Of a DNA stretch of 8,485 nucleotides, positions 1 to 5,653 are shown in pieces. A program made the position numbers and the translations under genes. Origin of the DNA: an uncultured Alphaproteobacteria bacterium (GTDB lineage: Bacteria; Pseudomonadota; Alphaproteobacteria; Caulobacterales; Hyphomonadaceae); assembly GCA_903831485.1 (NCBI GenBank), contig CAIKXW010000059.1:1-8485 (forward strand), given 5' to 3'. How positions within the stretch are numbered: position 1 is the first letter of the stretch; each line of letters opens with the position of its first letter. The notes under the pieces are model-generated. The model had not been told where the DNA came from. It ran no database searches and saw nothing but the letters and a program-made list of their open reading frames with translations.

Positions 1-799
1 GCTGCAGCACGATGCACGCCCCCGCATTCAGCGCCGTCCCCACGCCGCACATGCCGCCCGTCGCGTGATACAGCGGCAGCGTCAGCAGGATGCGATCGTC
101 CTGGCGCGCCTCCGTCGCGTCCTTGAACACACGCATCAGCCCGCGTGCCCGCACTCCGGAAATCTTCGCAGCCTTTGGCAAGCCAGTTGTGCCTGAGGTG
201 TAGATGTAGAGCGCCACCTCACCGCCCTTCACGCCGGCGCGCACCGACCGGTCAAGCCTGGTCGTCTTCGCCCGATCCACCGCATCGTCGATCGGGACCA
301 GCCCCTCGGCCTGCCCGCCCAGCACGAAAGCGCCGAGCGGCAACACCATCTGCTCGCGCGCAGAAGCATACTGCGGCGCAAGCTCGGCGTTGGTCACGAT
401 AGTCTTGCAGTCCACGATCTTCACGCAGTGCGCGAGCCCCGCGCCCGCAAGGTTGTAGTTGATCAGCGCCGTCCGCACCGCGATCTTCGCCATACCCGTC
501 CAGAAGGCGATGTAGTCTGGCCGGTTCTCCATGAAGAGCGCGACCGTATCGCCCGCCTTCAGTCCAACCGACTGCCCCCAGTGCGCAAACTGGTTCGCAC
601 GCGCCTCGAACTTCGCGTAGGTTGTGTCTTTGCCCTCAAACGAAATGAAGGTCCGCTCGCGCTGGCCGTCGATCGTATCCTCGATCGCGTCCGCAAGCGT
701 GTACTCCGCGTCGGGATCGAACTTCCCGACCGCTCCAATGATTCGGCGAAAGCCGTTGATGTAGATCCAGTCGCTCTTCAGGCCTTCGAACAGGTTCAT
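1..799 (-). CDS. Long-chain acyl-CoA synthetase, FATP type (N-terminal 266 residues, runs off left edge)
   Basis: This AMP-forming ligase would activate fatty acids to acyl-CoA through an acyl-adenylate. The reading frame is open from the ATG at 799 to the window edge. The protein starts MNLFEGLKSDWIYINGF. The adenylate-forming signature YIYTSGTTGLPKAA lies at residues 198-211 and is followed by LPLYHATGGM near residue 244, which belongs to the core binding domain. The segments FMENRPDYIAFWTGMAK and ALINYNLAGAGLAHC fit the FATP/very-long-chain acyl-CoA synthetase branch (bacterial long-chain-acyl-CoA synthetase) rather than classical FadD. Family members are about 600 residues, so more than half is missing here. 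No SD is visible before the ATG, but an in-frame stop at 833-835 limits any upstream extension. The gene is divergent from the NIPSNAP-like gene, and a probable promoter with an operator-like repeat lies upstream. The family call is firm; the chain length of the substrate cannot be told. Confidence 0.93.
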   Translation of the reverse strand, partial: MNLFEGLKSDWIYINGFRRIIGAVGKFDPDAEYTLADAIEDTIDGQRERTFISFEGKDTTYAKFEARANQFAHWGQSVGLKAGDTVALFMENRPDYIAFWTGMAKIAVRTALINYNLAGAGLAHCVKIVDCKTIVTNAELAPQYASAREQMVLPLGAFVLGGQAEGLVPIDDAVDRAKTTRLDRSVRAGVKGGEVALYIYTSGTTGLPKAAKISGVRARGLMRVFKDATEARQDDRILLTLPLYHATGGMCGVGTALNAGACIVLQ

Positions 800-845
800 G
801 ATGACGGGCCAGCTGGGTTGTGGGGAGATACGCTACGAACACGCG

Positions 846-873
846 ATTAAAGCTGCGTTGATGATCCGTTCAA
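846..873 (-). promoter_or_regulatory. Probable sigma-70 promoter of the acyl-CoA synthetase gene
   Basis: On the minus strand TTGAAC (873-868) and TTTAAT (851-846) are separated by 16 bases. TTTAAT matches the TATAAT consensus at five of six positions. The predicted start near 839 gives a leader of about 40 nt to the ATG at 799. The inverted repeat at 855-876 covers the -35 box and most of the spacer, which would suit repression. This is a sequence match only. Confidence 0.45.
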
Positions 874-876
874 CGC
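855..876. repeat. Perfect inverted repeat, candidate operator
   Basis: GCGTTGA (855-861) and TCAACGC (870-876) are exact reverse complements separated by 8 bases. The 22-bp element sits between the divergent acyl-CoA synthetase and NIPSNAP-like genes and overlaps the -35 box and spacer of the proposed synthetase promoter. Its size and position are those of a dimeric repressor site, for example of a TetR- or GntR-type regulator of fatty-acid genes. The regulator is not in the window and its identity is not known. Confidence 0.5.
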
Positions 877-898
877 AAGATGAAGTCATCGCGGCGAC

Positions 899-922
899 GC
901 AAGGCCCTACGTTTCGCCTTGC
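899..922. repeat. Second inverted repeat in the divergent spacer
   Basis: GCAAGGC (899-905) and GCCTTGC (916-922) are exact reverse complements separated by 10 bases. The element lies about 50 bp before the NIPSNAP-like start at 972. It could be a protein-binding site or a hairpin in that gene's leader. No T-run follows, so it is not a usual terminator. Confidence 0.4.
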
Positions 923-971
923 ATCTTCCAGCACACTCCGCTGCAATGTCGCAAACTCCGGAGTTTCCCGT

Positions 972-1520
972 ATGCGTGTCCTCGCCGCCCTGCTTCTGCT
1001 CGCTTCGGCCTGCACCACAGCCCCCGCCGCTGCGCCGCCCAACAACAGCCCCATCCAGATGAACCGCGACGCCGCCGGCGCGCGCGGCCCGGTTCGCAAC
1101 CTCGCCCCGCAGGCCGGACAGGAAATCACGACGATCCGCTACTGGAAGATCAGGAAGGGGACATTCCCCCAATTCCTGAAAGTCTCGCAGGAAGGCGTCT
1201 GGCCCTATTTCGAGAAGATCGGCTCGCGCATCGTCGGCATGTGGAAAGTGATCCCAGCGCCGGGCGAGGCCGAGGCCTCGCCCAACTATGACGAAGTCTA
1301 TCTCACCACCCGCTACGCCAGCCTCGACCACTGGGCCGCCACGCGTGATGCAGCCGCCATGGGCGGCGACGGTCCCGACTACGCCGCGCTCCAGGCAGCC
1401 CTCGCCGTGCGCCAGTCGCTAACGATCGAAACGAAGGTCACTTTCCTGCAGGGCGTCGTCGGCCCGCTGCCGCCCGTCTTCATGCCGGGCACCGGCGAGA
1501 CATTCGTCGAAGGCCCCTAA
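972..1520 (+). CDS. NIPSNAP-like lipoprotein
   Basis: This is a predicted lipoprotein of 182 residues. The ATG at 972 was chosen because GGAG lies 8 bases upstream (960-963) and because it gives a clean lipoprotein signal: MRVLAALLLLASAC, with C14 as the lipidated Cys. A low-complexity linker rich in Ala and Pro follows to about residue 50. The folded part starts at ITTIRYWKIRKGTFPQFLK (52-70) and continues with a WPYFEKIGSRIVGMWKV stretch and YDEVYLTTRYASLDHW (106-121). The order of strand, helix, strand with a trailing WAATRD is typical of NIPSNAP and related dimeric alpha-beta barrel (ferredoxin-like) proteins. The function of bacterial NIPSNAP proteins is not settled, so none is assigned. 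The stop codon overlaps the stop of the convergent cupin gene by three bases. Confidence 0.8.
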   Translation: MRVLAALLLLASACTTAPAAAPPNNSPIQMNRDAAGARGPVRNLAPQAGQEITTIRYWKIRKGTFPQFLKVSQEGVWPYFEKIGSRIVGMWKVIPAPGEAEASPNYDEVYLTTRYASLDHWAATRDAAAMGGDGPDYAALQAALAVRQSLTIETKVTFLQGVVGPLPPVFMPGTGETFVEGP

Positions 1521-1978
1521 CGCGCCGCGCAACTCTCGGGCTTGATCTCCACGCGCGTGAACTTCACGCCCACGCCTCCAGTATTGGTGATCGAATGCGG
1601 CCCCTCCGGCGGCGACCACACGGCGCGCGTCCCAGCCGTGGGCCTCACCTCATTGCTGGCCACTTCTACGAACTTGCCGTTCTCCATGCGGTATTCGGTG
1701 TAGACGAACTTCGCGCCGCCCTCCCCGCCGGTCTCGCCATAGATCACGCTCGGCAACGCATGGATGTGGATCGGCTCGCTCGCGCCCGGCGGCAACCGGA
1801 TCTCCAGCACGCGCACATGCTCGTCCTCGAACATCACCCGGTGCGAATAGGGCGCCGCCGCGACCGCGTCATTCGGATGACTTTCCGGATCGCAGAACAT
1901 CCGCTCCGGCGGCAGGTGCTGCTGCGCCGCGGCCGCTGGCGCCAGCATCAGGGCCAGCATGATGGCTGCTATGCGCAT
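1517..1978 (-). CDS. Secreted cupin-domain protein
   Basis: This is a predicted exported single-cupin protein of 153 residues. The start at 1978 is favoured over an upstream in-frame ATG at 1996 because AAGGAGG sits about 7 bases before it and it begins a good Sec signal peptide (MRIAAIMLALMLAPAAAA, cleavage near residue 18). The first cupin motif is visible as PPGASEPIHIHALPSVIYGE, with H71 and H73. The second appears as WSPPEGPHSITNTG, with H128 as a likely third metal ligand. The spacing is that of small cupins, which commonly bind a divalent metal, but no catalytic role can be read from the sequence. It lies 29 bp after the lipoprotein gene on the same strand, so the two are probably one transcript. 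Its TAG stop lies inside the end of the opposing NIPSNAP-like gene. Confidence 0.8.
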   Translation of the reverse strand: MRIAAIMLALMLAPAAAAQQHLPPERMFCDPESHPNDAVAAAPYSHRVMFEDEHVRVLEIRLPPGASEPIHIHALPSVIYGETGGEGGAKFVYTEYRMENGKFVEVASNEVRPTAGTRAVWSPPEGPHSITNTGGVGVKFTRVEIKPESCAAR

Positions 1979-2007
1979 TGTGTGTCCTCCTTCCATGCGT
2001 CGGCCGC

Positions 2008-2457
2008 TCAGGGCGGCGCGATCTTGAACCCGTCGATGGGCCGCGCCTCGACATGGCCCCTGAAATACATGTCCATCACGATGATCGTCCGCGGCGGGTG
2101 CGCGCCTTCGCAGCGAAGGTCATACTGATCCACGATAGACCCGAACACGCCCGACCCGAGATTCCCGACACGGCTCCACGTCGGAGGCGCACCATCGTTG
2201 CAGCGCAACCGCGCGAGGTAGGCGCGCTGCCCGGCAGGCATGTCCGCGCGCACAGGGTTCTCCTCCGTGCCCAGCTTGTGCCGCTCGGCCTCCTTCAGCG
2301 CCGCCCCGAGCCATGGCTGCAACAGCTGCCCGCCCTTCAGCACCTCCGTCGAGACCTGCGGCCCACCATCCGCCGCCTTTGCCGGCGCGCCCGCACAGCC
2401 CGCAGTGCACAACGCAACGACCAGGCCCGCAATCAACATTCTACTCTGGCGCCGCAT
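2008..2457 (-). CDS. Hypothetical lipoprotein
   Basis: I do not recognise this family. The start at 2457 is chosen over the longer frame from 2514 because GGGAG lies 5 bases upstream and the resulting 149-residue product opens with a lipoprotein signal (MRRQSRMLIAGLVVALCTAGC, a 21-residue segment whose Cys is C21). The mature part has a charged helical segment (about residues 42-62, LLQPWLGAALKEAERHK) and a probable beta-rich end (RTIIVMDMYFRGHVEARP). C86 and C116 are the only Cys residues after the lipidated one and could form a disulfide in the periplasm. The gene leads a probable two-gene leftward operon with the cupin gene. Confidence 0.72.
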   Translation of the reverse strand: MRRQSRMLIAGLVVALCTAGCAGAPAKAADGGPQVSTEVLKGGQLLQPWLGAALKEAERHKLGTEENPVRADMPAGQRAYLARLRCNDGAPPTWSRVGNLGSGVFGSIVDQYDLRCEGAHPPRTIIVMDMYFRGHVEARPIDGFKIAPP

Positions 2458-2584
2458 CGGGTCTCCCACGCACTTGTCCAGCGGCACCAGACCATGCCGC
2501 TCACCGGCCTGCAATCACCGTCGCCCGTTTGTCGCTTGACGCGTAGCGGGGGTCATGGACAAGGCAGACAGGACGGAGACACCC

Positions 2585-3181
2585 ATGCCCGACCTTTCCT
2601 TCCGCTATGCCCGGCAGTCCGACACTCCGTCGCTGGTCGCCCTGATCGAGCGCGCCTACCGCGGCGAAGATACCGCCGGCAACTGGAACTCCGAAGCGCA
2701 CCTGCTGAAAGGCCCGCGCACCAACGACGAGGAGATTTCCACACTGATCGCGCGCGAGGATTCGCGCTTCATCATCGCGGAAGCAGGCGGCCGCCTCGCC
2801 GGCTGCTGCCTCGTTCAGGGGCTCGACGACCCCACCCGCAACTGGTCGAGCGCTGACGGCCCCGTCGATTCCGGCGCAGCCTCCCCGCCGGCAACCGCCG
2901 TGAACGCAGCCTATTTCGGCATGTTCGCCATAGATCCCGGCATCCATGGCGGCGGCATCGGCAAGACCCTCATCGCCGAAGCAGAACGCCGCGTGCAGGA
3001 ACTCTGGGGCGCCAACCAGATGGTGATGACCGTCATCAACCTGCGCACCGCCCTGATCGAATGGTACCAGCGCCGCGGCTACCGGCTCACAGGCGCGACG
3101 CTGCCCTTCCCGTTCAGCGACACGACCGGCGAGACCACGCGCGACTTCCACCTCGTCGAAATGCGCAGGGACCTGCGCTGA
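2585..3181 (+). CDS. GNAT-family N-acetyltransferase
   Basis: This is a predicted acetyl-CoA-dependent N-acetyltransferase of 198 residues; the acceptor is unknown. The ATG at 2585 is preferred to the one at 2555 because GGAG (2575-2578) sits 6 bases before it, whereas the upstream ATG has no suitably spaced SD. The protein opens in the usual way for the family (FRYARQSDTPSLVALIERAY). Motif A is AYFGMFAIDPGIHGGGIGKT (109-128); the acetyl-CoA pyrophosphate loop reads HGGGIG in place of the common Q/R-x-x-G-x-G/A. Motif B is NLRTALIEWYQRRGY (152-166). A loop rich in Asp, Ser, Ala and Pro (about 81-104) sits between strands. The stop codon TGA shares its last base with the ATG of the next gene, so translation of the two is probably coupled. 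Confidence 0.88.
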   Translation: MPDLSFRYARQSDTPSLVALIERAYRGEDTAGNWNSEAHLLKGPRTNDEEISTLIAREDSRFIIAEAGGRLAGCCLVQGLDDPTRNWSSADGPVDSGAASPPATAVNAAYFGMFAIDPGIHGGGIGKTLIAEAERRVQELWGANQMVMTVINLRTALIEWYQRRGYRLTGATLPFPFSDTTGETTRDFHLVEMRRDLR

Positions 3182-3717
3182 TGCGCTATGTGGCTCTCCT
3201 GCGCGCCGTGAATGTAGGCGGCCGCAAGGTGACAATGAAGGAGCTGCGCGAGCGGGCGGAAGCGCTTGGCTATGAGACCTGCCGTACGCTGATCGCGAGC
3301 GGCAATCTCGTGTTCGAGACGAAGAAGACGCCAGAAGCCCGGCTTGAAGCAGCACTCGAAGCCATGATCGAGGAATCTTTCGGCCTCTTCTCGGACGTGA
3401 TGGTCCGCAACCCGGCGGAATGGTCCGCCGCACTCAGCGCCAACCCCTTCCCGAAGAGGGCGAAAGCCGATCCGGTACATCTCGTCTGCATGATCTGCAA
3501 GACCAGGCCTGACGCCGCCGTCATCGAATCCTATCTCGAAAAGTTTCGCGCGAAGCATGACAGGGGCGAACAGCTGAGCATAGTCGGCCGCGAAATCTAC
3601 ATCGACTATGGCGACTCAATCGGCGAGTCGAAACTCAACCTCCCGAAGGCCGTCGCCACAGGTACGGCCCGTAACTGGAACACGATGCTGAAGCTAAACG
3701 CGATGCTGACCGACTGA
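3181..3717 (+). CDS. DUF1697 family protein
   Basis: The 178-residue product has the full-length form of DUF1697. The family opening MRYVALLRAVNVGGRKVTMK is present, followed by ELRERAEALGYE, the conserved LIASGNLVFE (37-46), IYIDYGDSIGESKL (139-152) and TARNWNTMLKL (162-172) near the C-terminus. No enzymatic role is established for the family, so none is given. The start is fixed by the one-base overlap with the GNAT stop (TGATG), which implies re-initiation and joint expression. The pairing suggests the two proteins are needed together, but their relationship is an inference. A small hairpin with a short T-run follows the stop. Confidence 0.92.
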   Translation: MRYVALLRAVNVGGRKVTMKELRERAEALGYETCRTLIASGNLVFETKKTPEARLEAALEAMIEESFGLFSDVMVRNPAEWSAALSANPFPKRAKADPVHLVCMICKTRPDAAVIESYLEKFRAKHDRGEQLSIVGREIYIDYGDSIGESKLNLPKAVATGTARNWNTMLKLNAMLTD

Positions 3718-3727
3718 CACGATTTTT

Positions 3728-3747
3728 CGAGCATACGCTCGCGTTTT
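3728..3747 (+). terminator. Weak terminator-like hairpin after the DUF1697 gene
   Basis: CGAGC (3728-3732) pairs with GCTCG (3737-3741) around an ATAC loop, followed by CG and TTTT. On the other strand the same stem is followed by AAAAA. The stem has only 5 bp and the T-run is short, so at most partial termination is expected. It separates the GNAT-DUF1697 pair from the next gene. Confidence 0.4.
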
Positions 3748-3748
3748 G

Positions 3749-3788
3749 CCCGGATTCTGCCAACAAGTTGCGTTCAGTTCGATCCGGG
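3749..3788. repeat. Nested inverted repeats before the His-rich lipoprotein gene
   Basis: CCCGGAT (3749-3755) and ATCCGGG (3782-3788) are exact reverse complements around a 26-base spacer. That spacer itself holds CAAC-AA-GTTG (3761-3770). The element ends 12 bases before the GGGGAG SD, so it could fold in the leader RNA or be a regulator site. There is no further evidence. Confidence 0.3.
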
Positions 3789-3811
3789 ATGGGAATAGCG
3801 GGGAGCTGACA

Positions 3812-4192
3812 TTGAGACGCATGCTGATGATAGTGCCGCTTGTCGCAGCCGCGGCCTGCACGACCGACGATCTGGACGCCTTCGCAAGTGGGCTCAACCA
3901 GGTTGCCTATGAACTTGACGCGCAGAGGAATGCGCCTTGCCCGATCGGAATGTATCGACAGCAAGTGTATGGCACGTTGGCCACCTCCTATCCGCAGTAC
4001 AGTTACGAGCAGGTCGGCTATCAGGTGGACCCGCTGGGCGGCGGTTACTCGTACTGCGCCTTCCCCGTCTACTACACCTACGAGGACGACCACCATCACG
4101 GCGGCAGGCGCGACCACGACCGGCATCGCGACGATGACGGCTATTCAGACGGCTACCGCGACGGCTATCGCGACGGGCAACGCGATGAATGA
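3812..4192 (+). CDS. His-rich lipoprotein with C-terminal DGY repeats
   Basis: This is a predicted lipoprotein of an unrecognised family. A TTG start at 3812 is proposed because GGGGAG (3800-3805) is 6 bases upstream. The first in-frame ATG of the signal, at 3821, is 15 bases from that SD. The product is then 126 residues with signal MRRMLMIVPLVAAAAC and lipidated C16. After CTTDDL come a helical stretch, a Cys at 43 (PCPIGMY), a Tyr/Gln-rich middle, then YCAFPVYYTYEDDHHH (81-96, with C82) and an Asp/Arg/His tail. The tail ends in four imperfect copies of DGY-x. The CTTD-acidic-L start and CAF...Y...HHH motif recur in the lipoprotein at 5352, so the two look paralogous. His clusters and Asp suggest metal binding in the periplasm, which is inference. 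It lies 49 bp before the persulfide dioxygenase-like gene. Confidence 0.72.
   Translation: MRRMLMIVPLVAAAACTTDDLDAFASGLNQVAYELDAQRNAPCPIGMYRQQVYGTLATSYPQYSYEQVGYQVDPLGGGYSYCAFPVYYTYEDDHHHGGRRDHDRHRDDDGYSDGYRDGYRDGQRDE
4136..4183 (+). repeat. Four imperfect 12-bp tandem repeats inside the lipoprotein gene
   Basis: The units at 4136, 4148, 4160 and 4172 are GACGGCTATTCA, GACGGCTACCGC, GACGGCTATCGC and GACGGGCAACGC. They are in frame and encode DGYS, DGYR, DGYR and DGQR. Differences are partly at third codon positions, so the repeat is old enough to have drifted or is held by selection on the protein. Confidence 0.85.
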
Positions 4193-4241
4193 CTAGTCGC
4201 ACCTCTTCCCTGAAGGTAGAACCGGACAGGCGGAGACCGCA

Positions 4242-5270
4242 ATGATCCTCGAAACCATCGAAGTGGGCGGTTGCCGGTCCTACATCCTCGGCTGTCCCAA
4301 CACGCATGTCGGCGCCGTGATCGACCCCGAGATCAGCGCCATCGAGCGCTATCGCGGCCTCGCCGTCAGGCACGGCCTGACGCTCCGCTACGCCATCGAC
4401 ACCCACACCCACGCGGATCATTTCTCCGCCGCGCGCGAGATCGGCAAGGCGCTCGGCGCCCAGGTGGTGATGAGCCATCTCTCCCCCGCCCCCCATGTCG
4501 ACATCAAGCTTGATGACGGCGACCTCCTCCTTATCGGCGAAATTCGCCTGCAGGCGATGGCCACGCCCGGTCACACCGCCGACTCCAGCTCCCTCTACAC
4601 GCAAGGCCATGTTTTCACCGGCGACGCCCTGCTGATCGGCGGCACCGGGCGCACCGACCTGCCCACGGGCGATCCGGAACAGCTCTATGACAGCCTGTTC
4701 AACCGGCTGCTCAAGCTCGACCCAGCCACAGAGATTCATCCCGCCCACGAATACAAGGGCCGCGCTGGCTCCACGATCGGCGAGGAAATCACGAGCAACC
4801 CGCGCCTGCAGAAGACCGACCGCGCAGACTTCGTCGCGATGATGCGTGCACTCAACATCCAGGCGCCCACCCACCTCACCGAAGCGCTGCGCGTCAACAT
4901 GAGCGGCGCGAAATCCGTGGCCCGCCTGCTGTCCGAAGCAAGCGCGTCCGTCCCCTTCATGGCGATGGACGAACTCTCCCGCCGCATCGCCGCCCGCCAG
5001 AACGACCTCGTGATCCTCGATGTGCGCGAGAAAGACGCATTCGACGCCGGCCACCTGCCAGGCGCAGTGCATTTGCCGCGCGGCCAGCTCGAACTGCGCG
5101 TCAACGAGGCTTTCCCCGATCCCACCGTGCGCATCGTCGCGGTCTGCGACTTCGGCAAGATCTCCACCCTCGCCGCCGCAACCCTCCGCTCCCTCGGCTT
5201 CCGGCACGCCAGCGCCCTCGACGGCGGCATGAAGGCGTGGCGCGAGGCCGGTCTGACGACGGAAGAATAG
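4242..5270 (+). CDS. Metallo-beta-lactamase/rhodanese fusion, persulfide dioxygenase type
   Basis: The 342-residue protein has an N-terminal metallo-beta-lactamase domain (about 1-230) and a C-terminal rhodanese domain (about 238-340). The metal site is visible as DTHTHADH (53-60), GHT (H111), GDALLIGGTGRTD (D128) and PAHEY (H169). In the ETHE1/persulfide dioxygenase group a single iron is held by the equivalents of H55, H111 and D128, and the enzyme oxidises glutathione persulfide to sulfite. Fusions with rhodanese are known there and link sulfite to thiosulfate chemistry. The rhodanese part shows ILDVREKDAFDAGHLPGAVH and the active-site loop CDFGKIS (C302), where the usual Arg before the final Ser is Ile. 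No signal peptide is present, so it is cytosolic. GGAG lies 6 bases before the ATG. It sits between two related His-rich lipoproteins. The fold calls are firm; the exact substrate is inferred. Confidence 0.88.
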   Translation: MILETIEVGGCRSYILGCPNTHVGAVIDPEISAIERYRGLAVRHGLTLRYAIDTHTHADHFSAAREIGKALGAQVVMSHLSPAPHVDIKLDDGDLLLIGEIRLQAMATPGHTADSSSLYTQGHVFTGDALLIGGTGRTDLPTGDPEQLYDSLFNRLLKLDPATEIHPAHEYKGRAGSTIGEEITSNPRLQKTDRADFVAMMRALNIQAPTHLTEALRVNMSGAKSVARLLSEASASVPFMAMDELSRRIAARQNDLVILDVREKDAFDAGHLPGAVHLPRGQLELRVNEAFPDPTVRIVAVCDFGKISTLAAATLRSLGFRHASALDGGMKAWREAGLTTEE

Positions 5271-5299
5271 TGGTTGCCGGCCTGTCACCCCCTCCACAC

Positions 5300-5330
5300 G
5301 CTCGCGCGGATCAAGCATGATTGCGCGAGC
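5300..5330. repeat. Strong 31-nt hairpin between the fusion enzyme and the second lipoprotein
   Basis: GCTCGCGC (5300-5307) pairs exactly with GCGCGAGC (5323-5330). After a single bulged G, GATCA (5309-5313) pairs with TGATT (5318-5322, one G-U pair), closing on the loop AGCA. The result is 13 bp in a GC-rich stem, 29 bases after the upstream stop and 9 bases before the GGAGG of the next gene. No T-run follows, so it is not a standard terminator. It could trim or stabilise the mRNA, limit expression of the downstream gene, or be an operator. Confidence 0.6.
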
Positions 5331-5351
5331 TGGACGGGCGGAGGCGTGACC

Positions 5352-5591
5352 ATGAAACTCCGGATTGCGATCGTGGCGCTTGCCGCCTCACCCGCCCTCG
5401 GCGCCTGCACCACCGACGAACTGGCCCTCGTCGGCGCCGCCCTCTCGCTTTACAGCGACCTCGAATACCTCGACGGCGACTGCGCCTTCGGCCTGCACAA
5501 ATACTACGACAGTCAGGGCCACCATCACTGTTCGATCAGCGACGACGAATACCATCAGGACGGCACAGGCCATCACCACGACCAGAACTAA
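5352..5591 (+). CDS. Small His-rich lipoprotein, paralogue of the one at 3812
   Basis: This is a 79-residue predicted lipoprotein. The ATG at 5352 has GGAGG (5340-5344) 7 bases before it and starts the signal MKLRIAIVALAASPALGAC with lipidated C19. The mature part opens CTTDELALVGAALSLYSDL, continues with DCAFGLHKYYDSQGHHHC (43-60, containing C44 and C60) and ends in a second His cluster, HHHDQN. It aligns with the lipoprotein at 3812 at CTTD-acidic-L and at CAF...Y...HHH; the middle Tyr/Gln-rich segment and the DGY tail are absent. The two Cys and two His triplets make a metal-binding role plausible, but no known family is recognised. It follows the persulfide dioxygenase-like gene by 81 bp with a strong hairpin between them. 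Confidence 0.75.
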   Translation: MKLRIAIVALAASPALGACTTDELALVGAALSLYSDLEYLDGDCAFGLHKYYDSQGHHHCSISDDEYHQDGTGHHHDQN

Positions 5592-5639
5592 AGCTCGGTC
5601 ACGAACCGTCGAAGCTGGTCATTGCCCCCCGCCCTGCGC

Positions 5640-5645
5640 TAAACT
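5640..5645 (+). promoter_or_regulatory. -10-like box just before a possible leaderless gene
   Basis: TAAACT fits TAnnnT and ends 8 bases before the ATG at 5654, which would place transcription start at or within two bases of the start codon. No SD is visible before that ATG, and no good -35 box is seen. The arrangement resembles leaderless genes, which are common in some alphaproteobacteria. The assignment is tentative. Confidence 0.3.
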
Positions 5646-5653
5646 TGGCGCGC

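Noticed and set aside
428..850. Plus-strand frame of 140 codons at the left end
   Set aside because: It is antisense to the acyl-CoA synthetase, whose continuous reading and adenylation signature are unambiguous.
2535..2564. CTTGAC before the GNAT gene as a -35 box
   Set aside because: No acceptable -10 box is found at 16-18 bases from it, so a promoter is not called.
2501..3433. Minus-strand open frame of 310 codons opposite the GNAT and DUF1697 genes
   Set aside because: It crosses two well-supported coupled genes, shows no family motif, and has the composition of a codon-bias shadow.
3365..3524. Other open frames inside the DUF1697 gene
   Set aside because: No SD, no motif, and complete overlap with a conserved family protein.
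3894..5318. Long minus-strand open frame of 474 codons opposite the metallo-beta-lactamase/rhodanese gene
   Set aside because: It lies opposite a gene with clear catalytic motifs, its translation is low-complexity Gly/Ala/Val/Asp/Glu-rich without domains, and GC-rich third positions routinely open such antisense frames.
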